Positions 24,424-32,675 of a stretch of DNA of 64,000 nt are shown piece by piece (the stretch's first letter is position 1; each line of letters opens with the position of its first letter). The stretch is from Sphingobacterium griseoflavum (GTDB lineage Bacteria; Bacteroidota; Bacteroidia; Sphingobacteriales; Sphingobacteriaceae): NCBI RefSeq assembly GCF_014653155.1, contig NZ_BNAF01000002.1, positions 1 through 64,000 on the forward strand, read 5' to 3'. The notes under the pieces were generated by a model. That model searched no databases and was not told the DNA's origin. It was given only the letters and a program-made list of their open reading frames with translations. The translations under genes were made by a program, and so were the position numbers.

Positions 24424-26097
24424 TTAATTCATTTTTGGACCAAGGGGCAACAGTAAGGTAAATGTGGTCCCCTGATTCAGCACACTATCCACCCGGATCT
24501 CCCCACCCATAAAATCAACAATCTCTTTGCAAAATGCCAAGCCTAAACCAATACTGCCTTGTTGATTGAACTGGTTTTTAACTCGGTAAAACTTCTTGAA
24601 GATACTGTTAAATTCTTTTTTACTTATACCGATGCCCTGATCCTTGAACCTAATAACAAAATTCTTTTTATTTTGTTGTACATCTATATTTAAAAACTTT
24701 CGCTTTGACTCTGAATACTTGTATGCATTATCAATCAGGTTTTGAAAAACACTCAGTAGCAAAGTCGTATCGATCATCATATTGTTTTGGACTTCGATTT
24801 GATAGGAAAAGTTTAAATCAGGATATTTCAATTTTACTGCATCAAAAATCGGTTCGCAGAATTCTTCAACCCCTACTTCCTCCTTATGTGCCTTGATCGA
24901 TTTGTTTTCGATCTGTGCGAAAGAGAGCAGTTTATTCATCAAACTGTTTAACTTATCTGCTTCCTGATCCAAGATTTTTCCATACATCCGCTGCTCCTCT
25001 GTCGACAGTTTATCAGAGCTTTGTATGTTATTCCCCGCTATTTTGATCACACTGACCGGCGTTTTAAACTCATGTGTCAAATTGTTGATAAAATCATATT
25101 GTAGCTGAAAAAGTTTGCTGTTGATGGTCACATTCCGATAAATCAAGTACGCGATAAATATCAAAATGAGATAAATCACTGAAACTCCCACACTAACGGG
25201 TAAAAATCGCCGATTGATTTCCTTATTCAAAAAGCTTTCTGAGCTGGTGTACTGCAATTTGTAGTCTGATAGCGCTCCTGGCAAGGACAATTCGGTCTGG
25301 AAATAATACCGTTGGTCAGTCACTCTTCCGGACACAATCGGCAAAATCTCAATCTTTTCGTAGAGATTGGGTGCGACGTTTTTAATTTGAATTTTACTTG
25401 GATTGATCAAAAATAGGAACATATCCTGATCGTAAGAAACCACGGGATTGTCCGGTGATGACATCATTTGTTTGTAGGCAAGCAGGTCTGAAATTCGCGG
25501 GATATTCATATAAGACACCTTGCCGGCATTCAACGTATAAAAGACCTTGTAAATATCATTATCTGACATCCGGGTTGAGTCATTCACACGATCTAAAAAA
25601 CCGACAAATTTTAACACCATACTATTGAAATCCTCTGTATAGGCTCGGGTTTCGGTGCTTTCCTTACGTTGGGCAACTAATCTATTCTGTGTATCCAACC
25701 TGAAAGATATCACATTTTTTGGGTACACCAGTAAATGGTTATATTTAATACCGGCCTCGATGGAATCCGAATTGGTCACGGTGATATCATAAAAAAGCAC
25801 ACTTTCAACAAATGCATTCTTCCGGATAACGTCATTGACATAAGCTGCCGCTTTCACAGAGTCCAAATATCCTTGGTAGTAAGAAATTTCAGGAATCTTG
25901 TCATTAAAAAATTCTTGGAAAGGCTGCACCGATTGATCGAAGACCTCAACTTTTCGGTTATTAAATTCTGTTTCTATAAAATTTGCTATCATCGAGCGCG
26001 CAGACAGCATCGCAACGATAAAGAGTATGGTAACCAATACCACGAAAGCAATCAGCAATCCAAAGTTTTTCCGGTATCTTAATTGGTTATAGGCCAT
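24424..26097 (-). CDS. membrane sensor histidine kinase, RprX-like
   Basis: The 557-residue kinase has two membrane helices (about residues 14-34 and 302-322) enclosing a periplasmic sensor domain of some 265 residues without recognisable fold. A short HAMP-less linker leads to the HisKA domain with the phospho-acceptor His near residue 341 in NNLTHEFKTPVSVIK. The HATPase_c domain follows, with N box QNLIDNAYKYS, G1 DQGIGISKKEF, F box and G2 GSIGLGLAFCKEIV. It is coupled with the regulator directly downstream. Immediately upstream (6 bases) lies an S9-peptidase-like lipoprotein gene whose product would sit on the same side of the membrane as the sensor domain. That partnership is an inference from gene order. 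Confidence 0.93.
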   Translation of the reverse strand: MAYNQLRYRKNFGLLIAFVVLVTILFIVAMLSARSMIANFIETEFNNRKVEVFDQSVQPFQEFFNDKIPEISYYQGYLDSVKAAAYVNDVIRKNAFVESVLFYDITVTNSDSIEAGIKYNHLLVYPKNVISFRLDTQNRLVAQRKESTETRAYTEDFNSMVLKFVGFLDRVNDSTRMSDNDIYKVFYTLNAGKVSYMNIPRISDLLAYKQMMSSPDNPVVSYDQDMFLFLINPSKIQIKNVAPNLYEKIEILPIVSGRVTDQRYYFQTELSLPGALSDYKLQYTSSESFLNKEINRRFLPVSVGVSVIYLILIFIAYLIYRNVTINSKLFQLQYDFINNLTHEFKTPVSVIKIAGNNIQSSDKLSTEEQRMYGKILDQEADKLNSLMNKLLSFAQIENKSIKAHKEEVGVEEFCEPIFDAVKLKYPDLNFSYQIEVQNNMMIDTTLLLSVFQNLIDNAYKYSESKRKFLNIDVQQNKKNFVIRFKDQGIGISKKEFNSIFKKFYRVKNQFNQQGSIGLGLAFCKEIVDFMGGEIRVDSVLNQGTTFTLLLPLGPKMN

Positions 26098-26103
26098 GAA
26101 TCG

Positions 26104-27993
26104 TTACAAGTACATTTTTAGAAATGCTTCAACTTCTTGATAGTAATTGATAATATTTTCCTCGCTTTTAAATCGACGTCCCTCTTCTTCGCGATAAATA
26201 TATTTGACAGGGACCTTGTTATTTTTCAGTTTCTGCACGAATTGATTTGCATCGGTTAAGGAACTATAACGATCGCTTCCTCCTTGTGCAAACAGCACGG
26301 GGATCTTTACGCGGTCGGCGTGAAAGACTGGAGAAATAGCTTTGAACATCTCGTATTCTTTACTGGGATTGCCTATGATATTGTAAAATAAACGCACGTA
26401 CTGCTGTTGGTAAGGTGGAATCTCTTTAAAATAGGTAAAAAGATTGGTGTAACCGGACATTGCCAAAGCACAGCGATAGAAAGATGAATTATAAGTCGCA
26501 GCATGCAATGCGGAATACCCACCGAATCCCGTCCCCATAATGGCGACCCTTTTTTTATCGACAATACCCTGATGAATCAAGGTAGTCACTCCATCGATAA
26601 TGTCGCTTTGTATTTTGCCGCCCCACTCCTTAAAGCCTGCAGCCCAAAACTTCCGCCCATAACCAATAGAACCTCGGTAATTGAGTTGGAACACTAAATA
26701 TCCCCGATTTGCTAAAAACTGAACCTCGGCGTCAAAATCCACACTCTCCCGCCGATTTGGCCCGTCATGAACGAGTACCACCACGGGCAGATCCTTCCGT
26801 TTTCCTGTTTCCGGATAAGTTAAGAAGCCGTGGATCGTCAAGCCATCCCGACTTTGGTAACGAATGGCCTGCTTGGGCGATAGGGTAGCATTGACCAACT
26901 TTTGATTCATATCGACCAACAGATCTGCCTGCTGCTTTTTGACGTTGAAATAATAGATAGCCCCTGCATTCACATCGGTGGATATTTTGACAATCCAATT
27001 TTGCAGGCTACTATCCGTATCTACAATCTCAATGCTTTGACCCTTAAACTGTGAAGAAAGCTTCTCAAAGTTGTCGCGGAATGCCTTGTTGAAAAACTGC
27101 TTTTCTGTCTTATCGGCGGTATATTGGCTGAACACCATCTCCTGCAAGTTGTCCGAATAGCCTACGGGTTCAAGATCTACCTCGGCGTTGCTATAAATCA
27201 ATCGCTCTTCCTCGCCGCGCTCAATGTTGTATTCCACCAAAGCCAATTTATCGCGCCCATGATTTGAAAGCGCATAGATGATTTTCGTTTCACCTTTCAC
27301 AAATCCAAGCGGTTGGATAAGTGTCTGATAGTCTGTCGTCGCAACCTGCTTAAAAGCAACATTTTCATCGGGTCGGTAGAGCATACTTTCTTGTACGCTG
27401 TCACTTGTAACCGCCAAGCGAACTTTACCATCAGGTGATGGGAACCAGTTTAAGATGTTACCAGGATTTCTTGTGACAAGCTGAGGCTTGCTTCCGTCGA
27501 GGAATATTTTATAGATATCAAAGATAGTGGAATCTCGGTCGTTGATGGCTGCCAACAAATAATTGCCATACAATTTTTGGGGCTGCAGCCATCGTAGTTT
27601 AGCTTTCTTTACGGCCAACAGGGGTTTGCTCTGCTCGTCATTGACCGCTATGCCAAAGACGCGTAAACTATCATTGGGGGTATGGCTGTTTGAATAAACG
27701 ATAGCCGAATCAGATACCCAAAAGAAATACTGTACGTTCATGTCCGACTGGTAGGTCAGCTGTTTAGATTTACTTTTATCATGCAGATCCAGCACAAAAA
27801 TATTCCGGCAATGGTCATCCACGCCCAAGTACGCTATTCGCTTTCCGTCGGGCGAGAGCCGAAAGTTGCTTTTCTCGGGCTTCACAAAAAAATCTTCAAC
27901 AGGGATAAGTCGATCGGTATTCTGCCTATCTCCACAACACAGCAATAGCGCCATCATCCCAAAAGCAAAACCCCAAAGCAAACATCTATACAT
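26104..27993 (-). CDS. S9 (prolyl oligopeptidase)-like lipoprotein lacking the catalytic Ser and His
   Basis: The protein has 629 residues, with a lipoprotein-type signal (MYRCLLWGFAFGMMALLLCCGD, a loose lipobox), a beta-propeller-like region (about 35-370, many PDGK- and WSPDGK-like turns) and a C-terminal alpha/beta hydrolase domain (about 385-629). Where active S9 enzymes have GxSxGGY the sequence reads GTGFGGY with Gly489. The Asp is kept (Asp574 in GGSDRYS). The His position in the EGHGF motif reads EGRRF with Arg606. Spacing between the three sites fits the family, so the alignment is secure. This is probably a pseudoenzyme. It opens an operon with a sensor kinase and response regulator, so a role in signal sensing or peptide binding is plausible. 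Confidence 0.88.
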   Translation of the reverse strand: MYRCLLWGFAFGMMALLLCCGDRQNTDRLIPVEDFFVKPEKSNFRLSPDGKRIAYLGVDDHCRNIFVLDLHDKSKSKQLTYQSDMNVQYFFWVSDSAIVYSNSHTPNDSLRVFGIAVNDEQSKPLLAVKKAKLRWLQPQKLYGNYLLAAINDRDSTIFDIYKIFLDGSKPQLVTRNPGNILNWFPSPDGKVRLAVTSDSVQESMLYRPDENVAFKQVATTDYQTLIQPLGFVKGETKIIYALSNHGRDKLALVEYNIERGEEERLIYSNAEVDLEPVGYSDNLQEMVFSQYTADKTEKQFFNKAFRDNFEKLSSQFKGQSIEIVDTDSSLQNWIVKISTDVNAGAIYYFNVKKQQADLLVDMNQKLVNATLSPKQAIRYQSRDGLTIHGFLTYPETGKRKDLPVVVLVHDGPNRRESVDFDAEVQFLANRGYLVFQLNYRGSIGYGRKFWAAGFKEWGGKIQSDIIDGVTTLIHQGIVDKKRVAIMGTGFGGYSALHAATYNSSFYRCALAMSGYTNLFTYFKEIPPYQQQYVRLFYNIIGNPSKEYEMFKAISPVFHADRVKIPVLFAQGGSDRYSSLTDANQFVQKLKNNKVPVKYIYREEEGRRFKSEENIINYYQEVEAFLKMYL

Positions 27994-28088
27994 ATTTCAA
28001 TCCAATTCCAATTCAAATATTGTCAATTTTTACCATAATGGTGCATGTGCAACCTTATTTTTACAGACGAGTTATGCCGCTTTTTTGA

Positions 28089-28096
28089 TACATTTG
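28089..28096 (+). promoter_or_regulatory. promoter -7 box three bases before the DUF4286 ATG
   Basis: An exact TACATTTG (TAnnTTTG) ends three bases before the ATG at 28100. If it is used, transcription would start at or within the start codon, giving a leaderless mRNA. No clear -33 TTTG is seen. Confidence 0.45.
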
Positions 28097-28099
28097 CGC

Positions 28100-28390
28100 A
28101 TGATTTTGTACAATATTTCCATAATCGTCGACGATAGTAGCCACGACGATCTGCTGGGCTGGATCAAAAAACAAATCCCGCAGCTACCAACAGGCATCCA
28201 TCTGTTAAAAATGCTGGACTCTCCGCATGACGGAACTACTTATTGTCTACAGATTACTGCAGAAGACGATGCCGCAATTGGCTTGCTCCAAGCAGAAATC
28301 CTTCCTACTTTGCAGCAATACATTGTTACCAAGCATTCAGAAAAAGCGTTTATTTTCGACAGTAAAATGCAATATATATCAATCGATTAA
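28100..28390 (+). CDS. DUF4286-family protein
   Basis: The small 96-residue cytoplasmic protein matches the DUF4286 family common in Bacteroidota. It begins MILYNISIIVDDSSHDDLLGWI, has a central KMLDSPHDGTTYCLQI and ends EKAFIFDSKMQYISID. The fold is ferredoxin-like by pattern. Function is unknown. A longer in-frame opening upstream (from 27866) overlaps the peptidase gene in antisense and has no coding character, so the ATG at 28100 is the start. A promoter box lies three bases before it. It is a single gene between oppositely oriented neighbours. Confidence 0.85.
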   Translation: MILYNISIIVDDSSHDDLLGWIKKQIPQLPTGIHLLKMLDSPHDGTTYCLQITAEDDAAIGLLQAEILPTLQQYIVTKHSEKAFIFDSKMQYISID

Positions 28391-28443
28391 ACAGTATTTG
28401 CGTGATCAGTAAAAAATAGGCTTGTTTGCTATCCTATGAAAAG

Positions 28444-28836
28444 CTACTTTTCCAATTCGCTTTCGAAACGAGGATTGTATACTACTTTAGGTGATAAATA
28501 ATGTAGCAAGACTAGACGGGAATAACGTAAATTAAACGGTGCGAATATAATAATTGCTAGGAATAACACCGCAATATACATCCATGGCGACTCACTCCGC
28601 GTGAAAAATGCCGTAGCCAATCCTAAGCTCACCACTTCTGCCACGGAAAAAGCGTAGCTCACATACATAGCTGCATAAAAATAGCCGGGCTCAATCTCAA
28701 ATTTTAATCCACAATGTGGACATTGCTCGTACATATGCTGCTTCTTAAAGCCGTAGATAGGGCCTTCAAACATTTTACCAACCCGGCATCGCGGACATTT
28801 GGACTGCAGCAAAGCTTTAAATCTTGTTGTCGACAT
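28444..28836 (-). CDS. DUF983-family membrane protein
   Basis: The 130-residue protein carries an N-terminal zinc-ribbon-like part with two CxxC pairs (CPRC at about 14-17 and CPHC at about 39-42), followed by two hydrophobic helices (about 54-75 and 82-102). This is the DUF983 pattern. Members are often encoded near cytochrome oxidase or respiratory genes, but the function is unknown. It lies 9 bases after the small CAMC membrane protein gene on the same strand, so the two are probably co-transcribed. Confidence 0.88.
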   Translation of the reverse strand: MSTTRFKALLQSKCPRCRVGKMFEGPIYGFKKQHMYEQCPHCGLKFEIEPGYFYAAMYVSYAFSVAEVVSLGLATAFFTRSESPWMYIAVLFLAIIIFAPFNLRYSRLVLLHYLSPKVVYNPRFESELEK

Positions 28837-28845
28837 GCAGCAAGT

Positions 28846-29112
28846 TTATTGTTCAAACGGAGAGACACCTTTAGGTTGACTTTTGCGGTACTTTTTGTAC
28901 CACAAAACACCGACACCCACAGCGATCAGATACGGAATAGCCAACAAAAATAGAATACCGTCATTCAGACCCTTCCCTTGCGTATTGCCATTTGCCGCAC
29001 TATTTTCCGCGTTTAGTGAGCACATCGCGCACTGGGCGGCCACATCGGCACAAACCATTATCCCGATAACAAGCAACACCAACAGTAAAATACTCGGATT
29101 TCTTGATTTCAT
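28846..29112 (-). CDS. small membrane protein with CxxC motif, conserved in Bacteroidota
   Basis: The 88-residue protein has a signal peptide (to about residue 26, CADVAAQ), then QCAMCSLNAENSAANG with a CxxC pair, a single transmembrane helix (DGILFLLAIPYLIAVGVGVLWY, about 50-71) and a basic tail. I recognise this pattern from unnamed Bacteroidota proteins but know no assigned function. The exported CxxC could bind heme, copper or another metal, or take part in thiol chemistry. It precedes the DUF983 gene, whose product is also a cysteine-rich small membrane protein. Confidence 0.75.
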   Translation of the reverse strand: MKSRNPSILLLVLLVIGIMVCADVAAQCAMCSLNAENSAANGNTQGKGLNDGILFLLAIPYLIAVGVGVLWYKKYRKSQPKGVSPFEQ

Positions 29113-29159
29113 AGCACAAAAGTACTTAATTTTTCATTAAGTTACCCCGTGCTTCCAAT

Positions 29160-29858
29160 TTAGTTGCGCTCTAAAAGCAGGTTGAACTTTTCCCAAAAAC
29201 CATCAACGGGCAGATCCGCTGTGATCTGCACAGCCTCATCTTTAATAGGGTGAATAAAACTTAATGACCTCGAATGCAAGCAAATAGAACGACGAAGGCT
29301 TCCACGGGGGTAACCATACTTGTTGTCGCCAACTATTGGACATCCCATGTATGCCAACTGGCAACGGATCTGGTGTGTCCGGCCTGTGACCGGAGTTACT
29401 TTCAAGAGATAGTAGCCATCCAACTCTCCTAGCACTTCGTAACTCAACTCGGCAAAACTACCTCCCTTGACTTCCCTATCATAGGCTTTCGTGACCATCT
29501 TCTTCCGATCGCGAAGCAGCCAATTCTTGAGGCTGTCCGTATCTTTCTCAGGCCTATTTCGTACCACTGCCAAGTAAGACTTTGCTACTTTTCTATCGTG
29601 AAACAAGCGATTCATCCGATCAAGCCCCTTGCTGGTTTTGGCAAAGAGGATCATGCCGCTCACAGGCCGGTCCAATCGGTGAATTACCCCCAAAAATGCA
29701 CCATTGGGCTTTTCGTATTTTGTAGCCAAATATTCCTTGACCATCTCCTCCATCGATAGATCGCCACTGTCATCTACCTGCACAATGTCCCCGGCTCTTT
29801 TGTTTATTGCTATATAATGGTTGTCTTCATAAATGACATCCCTATCTGTTATATTCAT
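29160..29858 (-). CDS. RluA-family pseudouridine synthase
   Basis: The 232-residue enzyme isomerises uridine to pseudouridine in rRNA or tRNA. The catalytic motif is VIHRLDRPVSGMILFAKTSKG near residues 58-78, with Asp in HRLDR. The KSYLAVVR and GRTHQIRCQLAYMGCPIVGDNKYG motifs confirm the RluA branch. It lacks an N-terminal S4 domain, so it is the short RluA/RluC-like form. Which base it modifies cannot be decided. It is upstream of the DUF983 pair on the same strand. Confidence 0.94.
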   Translation of the reverse strand: MNITDRDVIYEDNHYIAINKRAGDIVQVDDSGDLSMEEMVKEYLATKYEKPNGAFLGVIHRLDRPVSGMILFAKTSKGLDRMNRLFHDRKVAKSYLAVVRNRPEKDTDSLKNWLLRDRKKMVTKAYDREVKGGSFAELSYEVLGELDGYYLLKVTPVTGRTHQIRCQLAYMGCPIVGDNKYGYPRGSLRRSICLHSRSLSFIHPIKDEAVQITADLPVDGFWEKFNLLLERN

Positions 29859-29914
29859 GGTCTGTTTTTAGCAGGAAGGTGACAACGATGTACAGCTTGC
29901 CTTTCCTGCATATA

Positions 29915-30907
29915 CTATTTCAAAGTGTCCGCTGAAACATTGTCCTTCTCTTTATTCTGCTTTTTGAAATAGCCCCTAAAAAGAAAGTTGCTTTGCAACG
30001 CCTTCATGTTATCGTCCAACTTCTCCGTGCTCAGGTTAAGGTTTCTCAAAATTTGCTTAATTTCCGCAGCTGCTTCCGGGTCATTTGTTAATACACCGAT
30101 AGCATTATCTTTGTCGTTCAAGCGAGCAGACGTCGTGTTCAAGTTTTCCATCAGGGCTGATGCTGTCTGCGTTACACCTTGCAGCTGTGCAGCAGATTGC
30201 CGTAAACTGGCAAAGACTGCTGTATCTGTAGTAAGATCATGGATCAATCCTTGGTCACTGTTTAACTTCGTCATCAGCACCGCCAAATTTGCCGACGCTT
30301 TGTTGGCATCGCTCATTACTTTATTTAGGGAGTTGACAGACCCCTTCAGCGATAGGGCGATGGTCGAATCCGTCATCAAGGCTCCAACAGTTCCCTTGCC
30401 TTCCACCATCTGTTTCGATAACAGTGCAAAATTCTTGGTGATTTCTACCAAATTTTCATTGTTGGTTTGTAACGTAGCGAACATGGCGTCCGTATCGGTA
30501 CCTCCGACAGACTTCACTACATCTCCATTTTTAATCGCGGCTGCCTGGTCTGATCCGCCGATCAAGCTGACAATAGCGTTACCTATCAAACCGTCCGACC
30601 CAAGTTTTGCGACCACGTCTTCGCGAATGAATTCGCTCGACTTCTCTTCGATGTGCATCACAACCTTCACATCATCTATACTTTGAAACTTGATCTCCTT
30701 GACAATACCAACCTTTACACCCGAAAACCAAACATTGTTACCAACTTTTAGGCCTTTTACGTCATGGAAATAGGTAGTTACCACCAAGTTTTTACTAAAT
30801 TTATTTTGTTGCGTCCCCAGTACCAAAATCCCGGCCACCAAAATAATCAATCCGATTAAAACAAATAATCCAACTGTAAGCGTACGCTTTCTCTCGTTTG
30901 TACTCAT
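29915..30907 (-). CDS. mlaD: MlaD-family (MCE) lipid-transport substrate-binding protein
   Basis: The 330-residue protein has one N-terminal transmembrane anchor (residues about 11-32), an MCE domain (about 35-115; TTYFHDVKGLKVGNNVWFSGVKVGIV) and a long helical C-terminal part (about 150-330) that forms the coiled bundle of such proteins. It is the last gene of a three-gene operon with the ATPase and permease, 6 bases after the ATPase. The complex moves phospholipids between inner and outer membrane. No MlaB or MlaC homolog is nearby, the usual situation in Bacteroidota. Confidence 0.93.
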   Translation of the reverse strand: MSTNERKRTLTVGLFVLIGLIILVAGILVLGTQQNKFSKNLVVTTYFHDVKGLKVGNNVWFSGVKVGIVKEIKFQSIDDVKVVMHIEEKSSEFIREDVVAKLGSDGLIGNAIVSLIGGSDQAAAIKNGDVVKSVGGTDTDAMFATLQTNNENLVEITKNFALLSKQMVEGKGTVGALMTDSTIALSLKGSVNSLNKVMSDANKASANLAVLMTKLNSDQGLIHDLTTDTAVFASLRQSAAQLQGVTQTASALMENLNTTSARLNDKDNAIGVLTNDPEAAAEIKQILRNLNLSTEKLDDNMKALQSNFLFRGYFKKQNKEKDNVSADTLK

Positions 30908-30913
30908 ATATCT

Positions 30914-31687
30914 TTAAACAATAAAATTATAATCATAAAATGGTTTGACACGTTTGTCCTCCGTATCAAAAATCTCTTGGAATGTACCCTGGCGCTCAAA
31001 TTTGCCATCTAATAGCATGACCATACGATCGCCCACCATCTTTGCACAAGCCAAGTCGTGCGTGATAATGATAGAAGAGGTATTGTAACGTTCTTGCACC
31101 TCGTTGATCAAAGAGTTGATATCTAAACAGGTTATCGGATCAAGCCCGGCAGTAGGCTCATCATAAAGCATAATATCAGGACGAAGGATCAATGTCCGGG
31201 CAATACCTATCCGTTTTCGTTGTCCACCAGATAGTTCAGATGGCATTTGATTAATGGCTTGCGATAGACCTACACCTTCCAGCACTTCCTCTACCTCCTT
31301 ATCTATCTCCGCTCTTGTCAAGTTGCGTTTGTTCCGAACAAGCGGAAATTCCAAGTTCTCGCGCACGGTCATACTATCATATAACGCACTGTTCTGAAAA
31401 GAGAAACCGATACGTTGCCGTAGTGCGCGCAGTTCGCGGTCGTCCAGTTCATTCACGGTCTCACCCAACACCCGAACATTTCCCGTATCAGGACTTAATA
31501 ATCCCGATATCAGCTTGATAAGCACCGATTTACCGGTTCCAGATCGCCCTAGCACCACTAAATTTTCACCTTTATAAAGCCTGACATCCACATTACGAAG
31601 AACGTGCAGGTCACCGAATGATTTACTAACATCATCTACATGGATGACCGTTTCATTCTGATCGATATTCACTTTATTCTTCTCCAT
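30914..31687 (-). CDS. mlaF: MlaF-type ABC ATPase of lipid transport
   Basis: The 257-residue ATPase has Walker A GRSGTGKSVL (about residues 48-57), the Q-loop in FSFQNSALYDSMTV, the signature LSGGQRKR (about 153-160), Walker B ILRPDIMLYDEPTAGLDP and the H-loop IITHD. The phrase NSALYDSMTVRENLEFPL is diagnostic for MlaF. Its N-terminal extension (VNIDQNETVIHVDDV) is typical of Bacteroidota. It lies between permease and MCE genes in one operon and energises MlaE. Confidence 0.96.
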   Translation of the reverse strand: MEKNKVNIDQNETVIHVDDVSKSFGDLHVLRNVDVRLYKGENLVVLGRSGTGKSVLIKLISGLLSPDTGNVRVLGETVNELDDRELRALRQRIGFSFQNSALYDSMTVRENLEFPLVRNKRNLTRAEIDKEVEEVLEGVGLSQAINQMPSELSGGQRKRIGIARTLILRPDIMLYDEPTAGLDPITCLDINSLINEVQERYNTSSIIITHDLACAKMVGDRMVMLLDGKFERQGTFQEIFDTEDKRVKPFYDYNFIV

Positions 31688-31693
31688 CTTTTA

Positions 31694-32452
31694 TCAATTG
31701 ATCAGTGCCAATAATTGAACTATAAGCAACTCTTCGACGAACACCAAAAACATAGACGAAACGACTGCACTGTTTGCAGCCTTTCCTACACCTTCGGTGC
31801 CTTTGGTAGAGTAGTAACCCACGTATGAACTGGCGAAGCCTATCGTAAAACCAAATACGACCGCTCGGATCACCATGGCAAAAATATCCTTCGCAGCGAT
31901 AGATTCGAACACTTGGGTAAAAAAAGCCAGCATACTGAGATCGTCTTTACCAATGATACTCAAGTAACCGCCAAACAAACCGATCCCCGCCACGTAGAAA
32001 CAAAGAACCGGAATCATAAAGGTAGTTGCTATAATACGTGTAGAAACCAAGAACTTGGTGGGATTTGTTCCCGAAACCTCCATAGCGTCAATCTGCTCGG
32101 TTACGTTCATGGAACTAAGCTCAGCACCAATCTGCGATCCCACTTTCCCGGAGGCAATCAGTGCGGTTACCAGGGGTGCTAAAGCCCGCACAATAGCTAT
32201 GGAAATCAACGCCGGCAACCAAGATGTCGCGCCAAATTCTTCCAACGATGGCCTAGATTGCTTGGTAAAAACAAAGCCTACGATAAAGCCTGTCAAGCTG
32301 ATCAATGGGAAAGATTTCCATCCAATTTCATAACATTGGCGAATTATCTCTTTGAACTCGTAAGGTGGAGATACCGCTTCTCGCAAAAAACTCACCATAA
32401 AACGGTGGATCCGAGCGAACTCGATAAGTAGTTTTTCTATTTTACTTCCCAT
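31694..32452 (-). CDS. mlaE: MlaE-type ABC permease of lipid transport
   Basis: The 252-residue membrane protein has the MlaE layout: an amphipathic N-terminal helix and five hydrophobic helices. Its central motif is ALIASGKVGSQIGAELSSMNVTEQIDAMEVSGTNP, near residues 99-133, the coupling loop that contacts MlaF. It begins the mlaE-mlaF-mlaD operon. A -7 box candidate is at 32508-32515, giving a leader of about 50 bases with a hairpin (AAGCACA...TGTGCTT at 32474-32493). Confidence 0.95.
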   Translation of the reverse strand: MGSKIEKLLIEFARIHRFMVSFLREAVSPPYEFKEIIRQCYEIGWKSFPLISLTGFIVGFVFTKQSRPSLEEFGATSWLPALISIAIVRALAPLVTALIASGKVGSQIGAELSSMNVTEQIDAMEVSGTNPTKFLVSTRIIATTFMIPVLCFYVAGIGLFGGYLSIIGKDDLSMLAFFTQVFESIAAKDIFAMVIRAVVFGFTIGFASSYVGYYSTKGTEGVGKAANSAVVSSMFLVFVEELLIVQLLALIN

Positions 32453-32507
32453 TTACATATGAAGTTAACACTGAAGCACAAACTGATGTGCTTAAAAAAA
32501 TACGCGA

Positions 32508-32515
32508 CAAATGTA
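32508..32515 (-). promoter_or_regulatory. promoter -7 box for the mla operon
   Basis: An exact TACATTTG on the minus strand, about 55 bases before the mlaE start codon. No TTTG at -33 is evident, so this rests on the -7 word alone. Confidence 0.4.
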
Positions 32516-32675
32516 CAAACTTTTTGTTTCTACTGCTATGCTGTCCCTTGTCAATAATTACATAACCAAAATAATTGCCATTTGTTTACAGTTTCTTAGC
32601 AAAGATTAAACCTTCCGATATACGCACCAGTCCTACTACCAAACAAAATTAGTTTCACCTTTAAACGACAAGACT

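Noticed and set aside
27866..28099. Upstream extension of the DUF4286 frame
   Set aside because: It lies antisense to the peptidase-like gene and has no family similarity; the ATG at 28100 fits DUF4286 exactly.
29988..30686. 232-codon ORF antisense to mlaD
   Set aside because: Overlaps the MCE domain gene completely, and its Ser/Ala/Phe-rich composition is typical of antisense frames.
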